Source: CAZABS01 sp964483635 (GTDB lineage: Bacteria > Patescibacteriota > Minisyncoccia > Moranbacterales > UBA1568). Taken from it: a stretch of 21,172 nt of DNA. Below the pieces are notes generated by a model that was given only the letters and a program-made list of their open reading frames with translations, was not told where the DNA came from and made no database searches. Where the stretch lies: positions 1 through 21,172 of the forward strand of contig CAZABS010000015.1 of NCBI GenBank assembly GCA_964483635.1, in the 5' to 3' direction. Both the position numbers and the translations under genes were made by a program. Positions 14,788 to 20,576 of this stretch are shown in pieces; position 1 is the first letter of the stretch, and each line of letters begins with the position of its first letter.

Positions 14788-14816
14788 TTGCATACTTTCG
14801 AGTTTTGCTTTATTCT
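14788..14816 (+). promoter_or_regulatory. Promoter of the HU gene, with 5' hairpin
   Basis: TTGCAT (14788-14793), 17-base spacer, TATTCT (14811-14816). The RNA would begin with the hairpin AGGAG-CAACT-CTCCT (about 14824-14839). Confidence 0.65.
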
Positions 14817-14881
14817 CGGGGAAAGGAGCAACTCTCCTCTAAGAAATAAAATTTCAAACTAGAAAGGCAGGTGGAAACACT

Positions 14882-15163
14882 ATGCAAAACGTGAACAAAG
14901 ATACGCTCATTGGATCACTCGTGGAGAAGACTGAGCTTTCAAAGAAAGATGTTGAGTCAGTACTCGATGCGGTTATTGAAACGGTTACCGAAGAGCTCAA
15001 GAAGGGGAATAAAGTCACCCTCACTGGTTTTGGAACTTTCAAAGTTTCGAATCGCGCCGCTCGTGAAGGTATCAACCCACAGACTAAGGCCAAGATCATG
15101 ATTCCTGCAATGACGGTGCCAAAGTTTACCGCTGGGAAGACCCTCAAAGAAGCTGTAAAGTAG
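14882..15163 (+). CDS. HU-family DNA-binding protein
   Basis: 93 residues, full length for HU/IHF. A helical dimerisation half (1-45, with KDTLIGSLVEKTELSKKDVESVLDAV) is followed by the DNA-clasping beta arm: GFGTFKVSNRAAREGINPQTK, IMIPA and PKFTAGKTLKEAV, matching the HU signature. Binds and bends DNA with little sequence preference to compact the nucleoid. It has a good SD (AGGTGG, 7 bases before ATG), its own promoter and 5' hairpin, and a terminator region behind, so it is a single highly expressed gene. Whether it is hupA/hupB-like cannot be decided. Confidence 0.96.
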   Translation: MQNVNKDTLIGSLVEKTELSKKDVESVLDAVIETVTEELKKGNKVTLTGFGTFKVSNRAAREGINPQTKAKIMIPAMTVPKFTAGKTLKEAVK

Positions 15164-15176
15164 TTTGCCTCGATCC

Positions 15177-15260
15177 GAGCCCCTCTTTTTGGGGGAGAAC
15201 GGAAAAAAGATAGGAGCGAAATCTCGTCCTGAGATTGTCGAAGGGCGGGATTTTGCTTTC
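15177..15260 (+). terminator. HU terminator region (two hairpins)
   Basis: First CCCC-TCTTTTT-GGGG (about 15180-15194), then a 14-pair stem GCGAAATCTCGTCC ... GGGCGGGATTTTGC (15216-15256, several G-U pairs) followed by TTTC. The loop contains CCTGAGATTGTCGAAGG, itself a short palindromic motif. Confidence 0.65.
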
Positions 15261-15261
15261 T

Positions 15262-15291
15262 TTGACGGAAAGGGAGATATAAGGCTAAGAT
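15262..15291 (+). promoter_or_regulatory. Promoter of tRNA-Pro
   Basis: TTGACG (15262-15267) with an 18-base spacer to TAAGAT (15286-15291), about 20 bases before the tRNA. Confidence 0.55.
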
Positions 15292-15310
15292 AGACACAGC
15301 TTATAATAAG

Positions 15311-15381
15311 CGGGGCATAGTATATCGGCAGTACGTCTGCTTTGGGAGCAGATAGGCTCGGTTCGATTCCGAGTGCCCCGA
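15311..15381 (+). tRNA. tRNA-Pro (anticodon TGG)
   Basis: 71-base cloverleaf: acceptor CGGGGCA/TGCCCCG, D arm GTAT/GTAC, anticodon stem TCTGC/GCAGA with loop TTTGGGA giving TGG, T arm CTCGG/CCGAG with TTCGATT. The C1-G72 start is typical of bacterial tRNA-Pro. No encoded CCA. Confidence 0.96.
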
Positions 15382-15410
15382 CAGGAAAAAAATGAAGGTG
15401 AAAGCGTATG

Positions 15411-15456
15411 TAGGTTCGGTTCCCGTCCGCAGGAGGATGCTTCCGAGTGCCCCGAC
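15411..15456 (+). repeat. Relic of the tRNA-Pro 3' end with inserted element
   Basis: TAGGTTCGGTTC (15411-15422) and TTCCGAGTGCCCCGAC (15441-15456) copy the T arm and 3' acceptor strand of the tRNA at 15311-15381 with one mismatch. The GA of the T loop is replaced by CCGTCCGCAGGAGGATGC (15423-15440). This is the clearest of the four copies of this element. Confidence 0.88.
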
Positions 15457-15483
15457 CATTCGACTTCTGCTTCGACCATTCAA

Positions 15484-15517
15484 TATAATCAGGTTCGCCC
15501 TGAAGAAATTGAAGGGC
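15484..15517 (+). promoter_or_regulatory. -10 box and leader hairpin of the methyltransferase-like gene
   Basis: TATAAT at 15484-15489, no clear -35, followed by TCGCCCT ... AGGGCGA hairpin (about 15495-15519). Gives a leader of roughly 60 bases to ATG 15558. Confidence 0.45.
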
Positions 15518-15557
15518 GACAAGTCTCAGTATTCGCTCATGATCTTGTTATCTTCTT

Positions 15558-16178
15558 ATGGCTTTATCTCCCTACCATTTGCACCATGTCTCTCGATCGG
15601 ATGCAGAAGTTCTGCGCAGAGGGAAGGTAAAAGAGCTCGAAATTACTCAGATTTTAGAAAAAATTCCTTTTCAGTCCCAGAACGAGCCTCTTCGTGTTGG
15701 CGTGTTTGGCTGTGCCGAAAAGCGTTTCGTGAAGATTCATAAGAAAATATTTGAGAAAATTTTTCAACGACCTACCGAGCTCGTGACTTTCGATATCAGC
15801 ATCGAGCACCTGAGTGGAGAAGAGTATATCGTTCAACATGATTGTACAAAACCTTTACCAGAAATAAATTTCGATATTTTGTTCGGGCACGTTCTCCTGA
15901 AATTCATAGAAACGGAGAAACAATTATCTGTTTTGTTGAATTCATATGAGGCCCTCTCTTCCCCTGGTCTTGCGATACATGTCTTTGATGCTGAAGACAT
16001 TGAAACTACGGCCGTAAAACAGTCTGATGGTTACTGGTCGGTTCCCCTGGAACGCTGGAAATCAGAGCTTGAAAATAGACACATTCATTATCAGGAACTT
16101 CATTGGGAAATTGAGTCTCCAGGGGAGGGCTTACCTATCCGCGGGATAAAGGGAGGGGCTTTGGTCTTGATACGGTAG
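15558..16178 (+). CDS. Methyltransferase-like (class I SAM fold) protein
   Basis: 206 residues. The core reads as a Rossmann-type methyltransferase: strand and loop RVGVFGCAEKRFVKIHKKIFEKIF (about 46-69, motif I with the Gly-rich loop reduced to GCAEKR), acidic second strand VTFDISIEHL, a DCTKPLP block and the central strand FDILFGHVLLKFIE with the following helix, then an SPGLAIHVFDAEDI strand. This is the methyltransf_11-like order, but motif I is degenerate, so activity is uncertain. No SD before the ATG. It ends ten bases before yvcK, so the two are likely one operon. Confidence 0.65.
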   Translation: MALSPYHLHHVSRSDAEVLRRGKVKELEITQILEKIPFQSQNEPLRVGVFGCAEKRFVKIHKKIFEKIFQRPTELVTFDISIEHLSGEEYIVQHDCTKPLPEINFDILFGHVLLKFIETEKQLSVLLNSYEALSSPGLAIHVFDAEDIETTAVKQSDGYWSVPLERWKSELENRHIHYQELHWEIESPGEGLPIRGIKGGALVLIR

Positions 16179-16188
16179 CGATCTTTTT

Positions 16189-17214
16189 ATGAAAAAAGTC
16201 GTGACCATTGGTGGGGGGACGGGGAGTTTCATGCTCCTCTCTGGCCTCAAGGAATATCCGATTGATCTCACCGCGATTGTCTCGATGGCGGATGATGGTG
16301 GTTCGACGGGGGTTCTTCGTGACGAGCTCGGAGTGCTTCCACCAGGAGACGTACGCCAGTGTCTCGTGGCGCTTTCAGATACGCCAGATATCTTGCGGCA
16401 GCTTATGAACTATCGCTTTACTGAAGGAGGACTTGATGGACACAGCTTCGGCAATTTGTTTCTTTCGGCGCTGGAAAAAATTACCGGAGACTTCGGAAGT
16501 GCGGTGCGTGAGGCAGCTGACATCCTCGATACGCAGGGGACGGTCGTTCCGGTGACCAGTGACCGCACACATCTTCACGCGGTCTTGAAGAACGGCAAGA
16601 TCCTCAAGGGTGAAAACGCTATCAATGTGAATCTGCATCTCGAGCGAGTTGGGATTGATCGCATCTATCTTGAGCCACGAGCCAAAGCAAATCCAGAGGC
16701 TCTCAAAAAAATTCTTTCAGCCGATCTCATCGTCATCGGTCCCGGCAATCACTACTGCAGCATCATCCCCAATCTCCTCGTGCAGGGGATTCCTGAGGCG
16801 CTCCGGAAAACCAAGGCAAAAATTGTCTACAATTGTAATTTGGTGAATAAGCTTGGTCATACAAATAATTTCACTCTGGACGACTACGTGGACGCTATTC
16901 ACAGAGCGGTTGGAAAACCAGTAATTGATTTTGTGACCTACAACACCCGGAAACCTGGGAAAAAGCTCCTCGAACGGTACTTGAAGGAAGAAAGTGGAAG
17001 TGTCGTACCCTTCTCACCTTTGGCACGCGCCAAGCGCAGTTATCGAGTAGTACAAGGAGATCTCCTGAGTTCTCGGGTTTATCAGGCCAAGCCGGGCGAT
17101 CGGATTGCAGCTCTCCGCTCTCTCATTCGGCATGATCCGAAGAAACTTGGGAAAATGCTCATGATTCTCCTCGAGCTCTCGGATTATGAAACTGTCCTCA
17201 AGGATATCGTTTAA
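16189..17214 (+). CDS. yvcK: YvcK/GlmR-type protein (CofD-like, UDP-sugar binding)
   Basis: 341 residues of the YvcK (GlmR) family, a CofD-like Rossmann protein. In Bacillus and mycobacterial relatives it binds UDP-GlcNAc and steers carbon toward wall precursors. Visible: GGGTGSF at 8-14, MADDGGSTGVLRDELGVLPPGDVRQ at 33-57, GHSFGNLFLSAL around 84-95, and the C-terminal GPGNHYCSIIPNLL block followed by VYNCNLVNKLGHTNNFTLDDYV. Length is typical. It follows the methyltransferase-like gene with a ten-base gap and no SD. A weak A6/T6 hairpin lies just after the stop (about 17222-17238). Confidence 0.95.
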   Translation: MKKVVTIGGGTGSFMLLSGLKEYPIDLTAIVSMADDGGSTGVLRDELGVLPPGDVRQCLVALSDTPDILRQLMNYRFTEGGLDGHSFGNLFLSALEKITGDFGSAVREAADILDTQGTVVPVTSDRTHLHAVLKNGKILKGENAINVNLHLERVGIDRIYLEPRAKANPEALKKILSADLIVIGPGNHYCSIIPNLLVQGIPEALRKTKAKIVYNCNLVNKLGHTNNFTLDDYVDAIHRAVGKPVIDFVTYNTRKPGKKLLERYLKEESGSVVPFSPLARAKRSYRVVQGDLLSSRVYQAKPGDRIAALRSLIRHDPKKLGKMLMILLELSDYETVLKDIV

Positions 17215-17254
17215 TCACCCTAAAAAATCCTTTTTTTGAGCCATTATTTACCTC

Positions 17255-17283
17255 TTGACGCCTTACCATGGAGGTGCTATAAT
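17255..17283 (+). promoter_or_regulatory. Very strong promoter
   Basis: TTGACG (17255-17260), 17-base spacer, perfect TATAAT (17278-17283). No ORF follows; the RNA would start near 17290 and run straight into the 17-bp inverted repeat. Confidence 0.8.
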
Positions 17284-17289
17284 GTACTT

Positions 17290-17406
17290 TCGTAAAAAAT
17301 TGACCCCGTGAGAGAAAAACGCATATCGATGAGGCGAGAAAAAGCAAGTTCTTCGTTAAAAGTTTTCAAAGCCCGTTGAAAGTTATCTGTTTTTCTCTCA
17401 CGGGGT
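17290..17406 (+). ncRNA. Candidate structured RNA or mini-element with 17-bp terminal inverted repeats
   Basis: CCCCGTGAGAGAAAAAC (17304-17320) and its exact inverse (17389-17405) enclose 68 bases with an inner TTTCAA-AGCCCG-TTGAAA hairpin (17364-17381). The repeat is bordered by TTGA on both sides (17300-17303 and 17406-17409). Under the strong promoter it would give an RNA rod of about 100 bases. The alternative is a MITE-like element with 4-bp target duplication. I see no 4.5S RNA, 6S RNA or RNase P motifs, and no T-run terminator. Confidence 0.55.
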
Positions 17407-17434
17407 TGACACACATAAAGGTTTTTCCTAGTAT
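17406..17434 (+). promoter_or_regulatory. Promoter of GC-rich unit c
   Basis: TTGACA (17406-17411), 17-base spacer, TAGTAT (17429-17434). The -35 begins exactly at the end of the preceding inverted repeat. Confidence 0.7.
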
Positions 17435-17463
17435 CGATGTACGTTATTTAAAATTTAATGAAG

Positions 17464-17515
17464 CTCCTGGTATCTCAGGGAAGTTTTACTCGAGACTTTC
17501 GTGAGATGCCAGGAG
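17464..17515 (+). promoter_or_regulatory. 14-bp leader hairpin of unit c
   Basis: CTCCTGGTATCTCA (17464-17477) pairs with TGAGATGCCAGGAG (17502-17515), all 14 positions with one G-U. A second hairpin GCGTCC-ACCC-GGACGC follows before the SD. Confidence 0.75.
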
Positions 17516-17570
17516 GAAGATTCTCTCTGGCGCCCCGCGTCCACCCGGACGCCAACCAGAAGGAGACGAA

Positions 17571-17746
17571 ATGAAGAAGACGAACCTGCTGCTGCACGCC
17601 CCGCCNNNNNNNNNNNNNNNNNNNNNNNNNNNNNNNNNNNNNNNNNNNNNNNNNNNNNNNNNNNNNNNNNNNNNNNNNNNNNNNNNNNNNNNNNNNNNNN
17701 NNNNNTGCACGCCGGCACCGCCGCGCTGGATCCGACCGACGTCTAG
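17571..17746 (+). CDS. Small protein gene split by a gap (unit c)
   Basis: Excellent SD (AAGGAG, five bases before ATG 17571), then MKKTNLLLHAP in GC-rich codons, then a 100-N gap (17606-17705). After the gap the most codon-like frame reads HAGTAALDPTDV and stops at 17746; it is not in frame across exactly 100 N, but the true gap length is unknown. A positively charged start followed by leucines could be an export signal. Frame, length and function cannot be fixed. Third positions are strongly G/C, unlike the neighbouring yvcK. Confidence 0.5.
17606..17705. other. Scaffold gap (100 N)
   Basis: Exactly 100 N inside unit c, in a GC-rich, hairpin-dense segment that would be hard to assemble. 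Confidence 0.97.
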
Positions 17747-18022
17747 GTCGCCAGCGGCGGCCGCTCGCATCGCGCCGATCAATCCGCATTCTTCGCGGAT
17801 GGTATCGCCGGTTGCGAGCGCTGCCGAAACTCAGCCAGGAGTATCTGTGCGTAGTATCTGCCCTTTGGCTGAGAGGGTAGGGTTGTCGGACCCAGTACGA
17901 ATTCCGACTCGGCAGTGGCTGCCGCCCTCGATCGCCCATTTCGGGCTAGGGCGGCGCCACTCGCCGATCGCCCCGGGAGCACGCCTGCTCTCCGGATCCC
18001 ACTCCTCGAAAGGGAGAGCAGA
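17747..18022 (+). other. Hairpin-rich untranslated stretch of unit c
   Basis: No convincing ORF. A series of strong stems: CTCAGCCA/TGGCTGAG, GTCGGA/TCCGAC, GCCGCCCT/AGGGCGGC (about 17920-17955) and GCTCTCC/GGAGAGC (17987-17993 with 18013-18019). The last one covers the SD of the following micro-ORF. May be a structured RNA. Confidence 0.45.
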
Positions 18023-18082
18023 ATGCCGAAACCGAGGAAGCGCGGCACCTGGGCCATCAGAATGCCAGGAGTTCCGCCGTAG
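18023..18082 (+). CDS. Possible 19-residue basic micro-ORF
   Basis: ATG 18023 with SD AGGGAG six bases ahead; encodes MPKPRKRGTWAIRMPGVPP. The SD is buried in the GCTCTCC/GGAGAGC stem, and the stop codon lies in the hairpin GTAGGTGC-TTCG-GCACCTAC (18079-18098). The terminator of unit c follows 28 bases later. The arrangement is gene-like, but so short a frame could be chance. Confidence 0.33.
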   Translation: MPKPRKRGTWAIRMPGVPP

Positions 18083-18109
18083 GTGCTTCGGCACCTACAA
18101 CAGCCGCCT

Positions 18110-18154
18110 GCGCCCCGCAATGACAACACGTCAACGCGGGGCGCCTTCATTTTC
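18110..18154 (+). terminator. Terminator of unit c
   Basis: GCGCCCCGC (18110-18118) pairs perfectly with GCGGGGCGC (18136-18144), followed by CTTCATTTTC. Confidence 0.82.
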
Positions 18155-18228
18155 AGAAGAAATTTTATATAGTATTTAGATCACGCGATGAGATTGAGGG
18201 AAACCTCATTTTTTGTTTCCAGAGGCAA

Positions 18229-18257
18229 TTGACACGGGGAGAGGAACACCTTATCCT
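18229..18257 (+). promoter_or_regulatory. Promoter of GC-rich unit b
   Basis: Perfect TTGACA (18229-18234), 17-base spacer, TATCCT (18252-18257). Confidence 0.75.
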
Positions 18258-18261
18258 AGGA

Positions 18262-18331
18262 ACCAAGTACCTTTTTGGTGTACTGGTGAGAAGTGAAGGT
18301 CTCTCAGTCGGGGAAGTCACTTCTCATCAGT
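18262..18331 (+). promoter_or_regulatory. Leader with two mutually exclusive hairpins (unit b)
   Basis: ACTGGTGAGAAGTGA (18282-18296) pairs with TCACTTCTCATCAGT (18317-18331), 15 pairs with one G-U. The first strand (GTACTGGT, 18280-18287) can instead pair with the upstream ACCAAGTAC (18262-18270). A switch is possible; the longer stem should dominate once transcribed. Confidence 0.55.
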
Positions 18332-18401
18332 AGCCATATCGCTGGTGAGTCCTTGGGCAATTCATCGCCCTCATCTGAAACGGCCCCGAATGGAGGTGCA
18401 A

Positions 18402-18593
18402 GTGCACAACCACAGTCCCCCGAGGACGTCGTCCTCGACAATGACCATCGCCGCGAAGAAGATCGCGCTCGACGCCAAGGCCAAGACCGGCACGAACCCG
18501 TCACGCTCATCCGGCTCCGGAGGTGGCCGAGGCGGCATTGCCATCAGCGGCGAACACGGCGAAGCCACGGGCATGGCGAAGGCCTGCAACTGA
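18402..18593 (+). CDS. Small Gly-rich hypothetical protein (unit b)
   Basis: 63 codons from GTG 18402, which has GGAGGT four bases ahead; ATG 18390 in the same frame would give 67 residues but lies before the SD. The protein has a Ser/Pro-rich start, a basic helix TIAAKKIALDAKAKTG, then SGSGGGRGGIAISGEHGEATG and a single Cys near the end (AKACN). No family is recognised. Codons are strongly G/C at the third position. Overlapping frames exist (one from GTG 18293), but this one has the best codon pattern and SD. Own promoter, leader hairpin and terminator, so a stand-alone gene convergent with the VOC gene. Confidence 0.5.
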   Translation: MHNHSPPRTSSSTMTIAAKKIALDAKAKTGTNPSRSSGSGGGRGGIAISGEHGEATGMAKACN

Positions 18594-18662
18594 CCCTGCG
18601 CGGTCGGTGATGGCCACTGGACTGGCGGCATAACGCGGGAGAACCCCGTACGTTGCCCTAGA

Positions 18663-18705
18663 GGGCCCCGGGAGGAGAACATCCTTCCGGGGCCCGAATC
18701 ATTTC
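18663..18705 (+). terminator. Terminator of unit b
   Basis: GGGCCCCGG (18663-18671) pairs with CCGGGGCCC (18687-18695), extended inside by AGGA/TCCT, followed by GAATCATTTC. Confidence 0.78.
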
Positions 18706-18717
18706 TCTACGAATATT

Positions 18718-19197
18718 TTAGAGTTCGAGATGTTTGGTCGGACGGAGGACAGCTCTCGGATCAGTCTTCCATTCGTCTGAGACATCGACATAGAGCTCGA
18801 GCTCGTTCCCATCGGGGTCGAGGATGTAGAGGCTGTGGGTCACGGTGTGATCGGCTGTTCCTACGATGGTTACCTTCTTTGTCTCAAGTTCGTGAATGGC
18901 CGTCCGGAGTTCCTCATCCGTGTTACCAATTTTGAAACCAATATGATACAAACCCGGCTCTGGCCGGCTTTTTTGTTTGGGATTACCGCTTGCCCGTCCG
19001 AAGTCTTCTGGCGAAGGAGGGTCAATTTCAATGAGGAGGAGCTCATGATGCGTGCGTCCAGATGAAAAGAGGGCAGTTTGACGATCCCGGGCAATTTCGT
19101 GAAAACCAAGGGTGTCACGGTAAAAGTTGGCGGAGCGCTCGAGACTGGTCACATAGAGGACGACGTGACCGAGCTCTTTGATAGTGAGTGTATTCAT
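18718..19197 (-). CDS. VOC-family (glyoxalase/ring-cleaving dioxygenase-like) protein
   Basis: 159 residues, two beta-alpha-beta-beta-beta halves of the vicinal oxygen chelate fold. Likely metal ligands are H11 (ELGHVVLYV), H85 (GLYHIGFKI) and E134 (NELELYVDV), the His-His-Glu set of ring-cleaving dioxygenases; H51-E52 lies at the end of the first half as in glyoxalases. DPDGNELELY is a hallmark of the family. Substrate is unknown, with a detoxification role possible. ATG 19197 comes nine bases after a TATAAA box with no SD, so the message is probably leaderless. Confidence 0.9.
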   Translation of the reverse strand: MNTLTIKELGHVVLYVTSLERSANFYRDTLGFHEIARDRQTALFSSGRTHHELLLIEIDPPSPEDFGRASGNPKQKSRPEPGLYHIGFKIGNTDEELRTAIHELETKKVTIVGTADHTVTHSLYILDPDGNELELYVDVSDEWKTDPRAVLRPTKHLEL

Positions 19198-19206
19198 AGT
19201 TACTAT

Positions 19207-19212
19207 TTTATA
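19207..19212 (-). promoter_or_regulatory. -10 box of the VOC gene, leaderless start
   Basis: Minus-strand TATAAA ends nine bases before ATG 19197, leaving essentially no leader. Confidence 0.55.
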
Positions 19213-19265
19213 CCGTAAAGAGAGTATAGAATATTTATTGATATTTTGTCGAGGAGGAACGCTTC

Positions 19266-19293
19266 TCGACAGATACAGAAAATGATTTATACT
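19266..19293 (+). promoter_or_regulatory. Promoter of the structured RNA
   Basis: TCGACA (19266-19271), 16-base spacer, TATACT (19288-19293). The -35 overlaps a palindrome TGTCGAG ... CTCGACA (about 19247-19271) that could be an operator or a terminator stem. Confidence 0.55.
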
Positions 19294-19299
19294 ACTGGG

Positions 19300-19443
19300 T
19301 ACATAGGAGGAGGATCGTTCTTGACGGGGGATTCGGAACGAAATTGTAGCGAGAATTATATCTCACACAACCTAATCCGAATCCCCCAGGATTACCTCCT
19401 CTGCGGCCTTGCCAGACTCACGTGTCTCCGCAAGGCTTTTCTC
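19300..19443 (+). ncRNA. Candidate structured small RNA with its own terminator
   Basis: The unit has no ORF. GGGGGATTCGG (19326-19336) pairs perfectly with CCGAATCCCCC (19377-19387). Outside it GGAGGAGGAT can pair with ATTACCTCCTC, and inside a TTGT/ACAA plus GAG/CTC stem forms the tip. An intrinsic terminator follows (GCCTTGC 19406-19412, GCAAGGC 19430-19436, TTTTCTC). The next gene has a separate promoter after this terminator, so an independent RNA fits better than a riboswitch leader, though attenuation of 19524 is not excluded. Confidence 0.62.
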
Positions 19444-19470
19444 TTGGAAGCATGATGTCGGCAGCTTTTT

Positions 19471-19499
19471 TTGACGGGAAATTCTGTTTGGCGTACAAT
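19471..19499 (+). promoter_or_regulatory. Promoter of the oxidoreductase gene
   Basis: TTGACG (19471-19476), 17-base spacer, TACAAT (19494-19499). Leader of about 18 bases to ATG 19524, no SD. Confidence 0.72.
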
Positions 19500-19523
19500 T
19501 GGCTCTGTTAATACCATGAAGCA

Positions 19524-20273
19524 ATGGCAAATTTTACGATACGTCTGAAGGAGGTGCGGGAGATTGCGACTGATACCTGGGCACTTTCCTTTGTAAAACC
19601 CTCGGGGTTTACCTATGAAGCAGGGCAGTATGTGGCACTGGTCGTTCCGAAACTGGTGAAACCTGATCCAAAAGGTGCAGTCCGTTCGTTTTCAATTGCC
19701 TCGGCACCGTATGAGGAAGAGCTTTTGTTTGCCTTTCGAAATTCTCGGAGTGGTTTCAAGGAAACGCTGCTCGCAATGAAGCCAGGAGATACTGCTGAAA
19801 TAACCAAACCAGTTGGACATTTTACCCTCTCTCACGCTTCAGACGGGAACCCAATTGTCTTTTTGGTTGGAGGAATCGGCATCACACCGGTTCGGAGCAT
19901 TTTGAAGCAAGCTGAACACAATGGTGCTGCTCGTGAGCTTTCAGTATTTTATTCGAATCGTCATAAAGAGGATGCCGCTTTTGATGAAGAACTTCGATCG
20001 GTAAAACTCTCAGGGCTCCGCTACGTGACGACGTGTTCTCAAGATCCAACCGCTCCGACTGATACTCATGAAGAACGTGGTTATATCAATGAGCCAATGC
20101 TCCTCAAATATCTTGGCAGCGAACACCTCCTCGAAAATTGGTATTACTTAGTGGGAGCTCCGGCATTTATTGAGGCCATGAAGGCGATGCTTGGTGGCCT
20201 CGGAGTGCCGAAGGAGCGTTTGGTAGTTGATCCGTTCGCGGGGCTTTCGAGTGCACAGAAAAAAGGAGAGTGA
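19524..20273 (+). CDS. Ferredoxin-NADP reductase-like flavoprotein
   Basis: 249 residues. N-terminal FAD-binding barrel with YEAGQYVAL (31-39) and R54SFSIAS, the RxYS-type flavin motif with Phe in place of Tyr; then an NAD(P)-binding domain with VGGIGITPVRSIL (115-127), FYSNRHKEDAAF, and YLVGAPAFIEAM, the counterpart of the CGPPxM nucleotide motif with the Cys replaced by Val-Gly-Ala. No iron-sulfur or ferredoxin domain is attached, so it should transfer electrons between NAD(P)H and an unknown carrier. Cytoplasmic. Single gene with its own promoter; no strong terminator is visible after the stop. Confidence 0.9.
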   Translation: MANFTIRLKEVREIATDTWALSFVKPSGFTYEAGQYVALVVPKLVKPDPKGAVRSFSIASAPYEEELLFAFRNSRSGFKETLLAMKPGDTAEITKPVGHFTLSHASDGNPIVFLVGGIGITPVRSILKQAEHNGAARELSVFYSNRHKEDAAFDEELRSVKLSGLRYVTTCSQDPTAPTDTHEERGYINEPMLLKYLGSEHLLENWYYLVGAPAFIEAMKAMLGGLGVPKERLVVDPFAGLSSAQKKGE

Positions 20274-20325
20274 GGGGCAGAGGTTTTACATTTTTTGTAT
20301 CGTTTTAGAATTCTTCTCACTCTTC

Positions 20326-20351
20326 TCCGTCGCCGCTCCAGCGGTGGCGGA
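20326..20351. repeat. TCCG..CGGA palindrome upstream of tRNA-Gly
   Basis: Eleven-pair stem (two G-U) starting TCCGTCGCCGC and ending GCGGTGGCGGA, centre TCCA. Related to the TCCGC..GCGGA palindromes at 369, 519, 9693 and 10743. Confidence 0.65.
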
Positions 20352-20391
20352 CCAGCAAGCTGAGAATGACCGTTCTTCATCCGCCAAAAAT

Positions 20392-20462
20392 GCGAGAGTA
20401 GTACAATGGTAGTACGCTAGCCTTCCAAGCTAGATACGCGGGTTCGATTCCCGTCTCTCGCT
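20392..20462 (+). tRNA. tRNA-Gly (anticodon TCC)
   Basis: 71-base cloverleaf: acceptor GCGAGAG/CTCTCGC, D arm GTAC/GTAC, anticodon stem CTAGC/GCTAG with loop CTTCCAA giving TCC, T arm GCGGG/CCCGT with TTCGATT. No encoded CCA. Confidence 0.96.
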
Positions 20463-20499
20463 CATGAAAATGGAGCTCTCTCGGGTGTTCCACTTCGTA

Positions 20500-20528
20500 T
20501 GGACAAGTTAGGCTGGAATGTGTTATGT
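20500..20528 (+). promoter_or_regulatory. Possible promoter of the small secreted-peptide gene
   Basis: TGGACA (20500-20505), 17-base spacer, TTATGT (20523-20528). Weaker than the others; the gene could also be read from tRNA-Gly upstream. A GGAG-ATGG-CTCC hairpin lies in the leader. Confidence 0.42.
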
Positions 20529-20576
20529 ATGGTAGCGCCTGACGGAGATGGCTCCTCGGGCAAATTAGGAGAAACC

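Noticed and set aside
17290..17406. 4.5S RNA, 6S RNA or RNase P RNA
   Set aside because: The conserved 4.5S core (GGAAGGAAGCAGCC-like) and 6S/RNase P signatures are missing, and it is too short for the latter two.
17475..17939. Minus-strand frames across the N gap of unit c
   Set aside because: They depend on translating N as open sequence and oppose the SD-led plus-strand unit.
14257..18705. Integron-like gene cassettes
   Set aside because: The units have their own promoters and terminators, and I see no attC core sites (GTTRRRY) or integrase gene.
17406..18705. Contaminating or chimeric GC-rich sequence joined in assembly
   Set aside because: The gap makes this worth keeping in mind, but similar GC-rich, tail-terminated units also occur in gap-free stretches (5838-6373, 14413-14708, 20577-20816).
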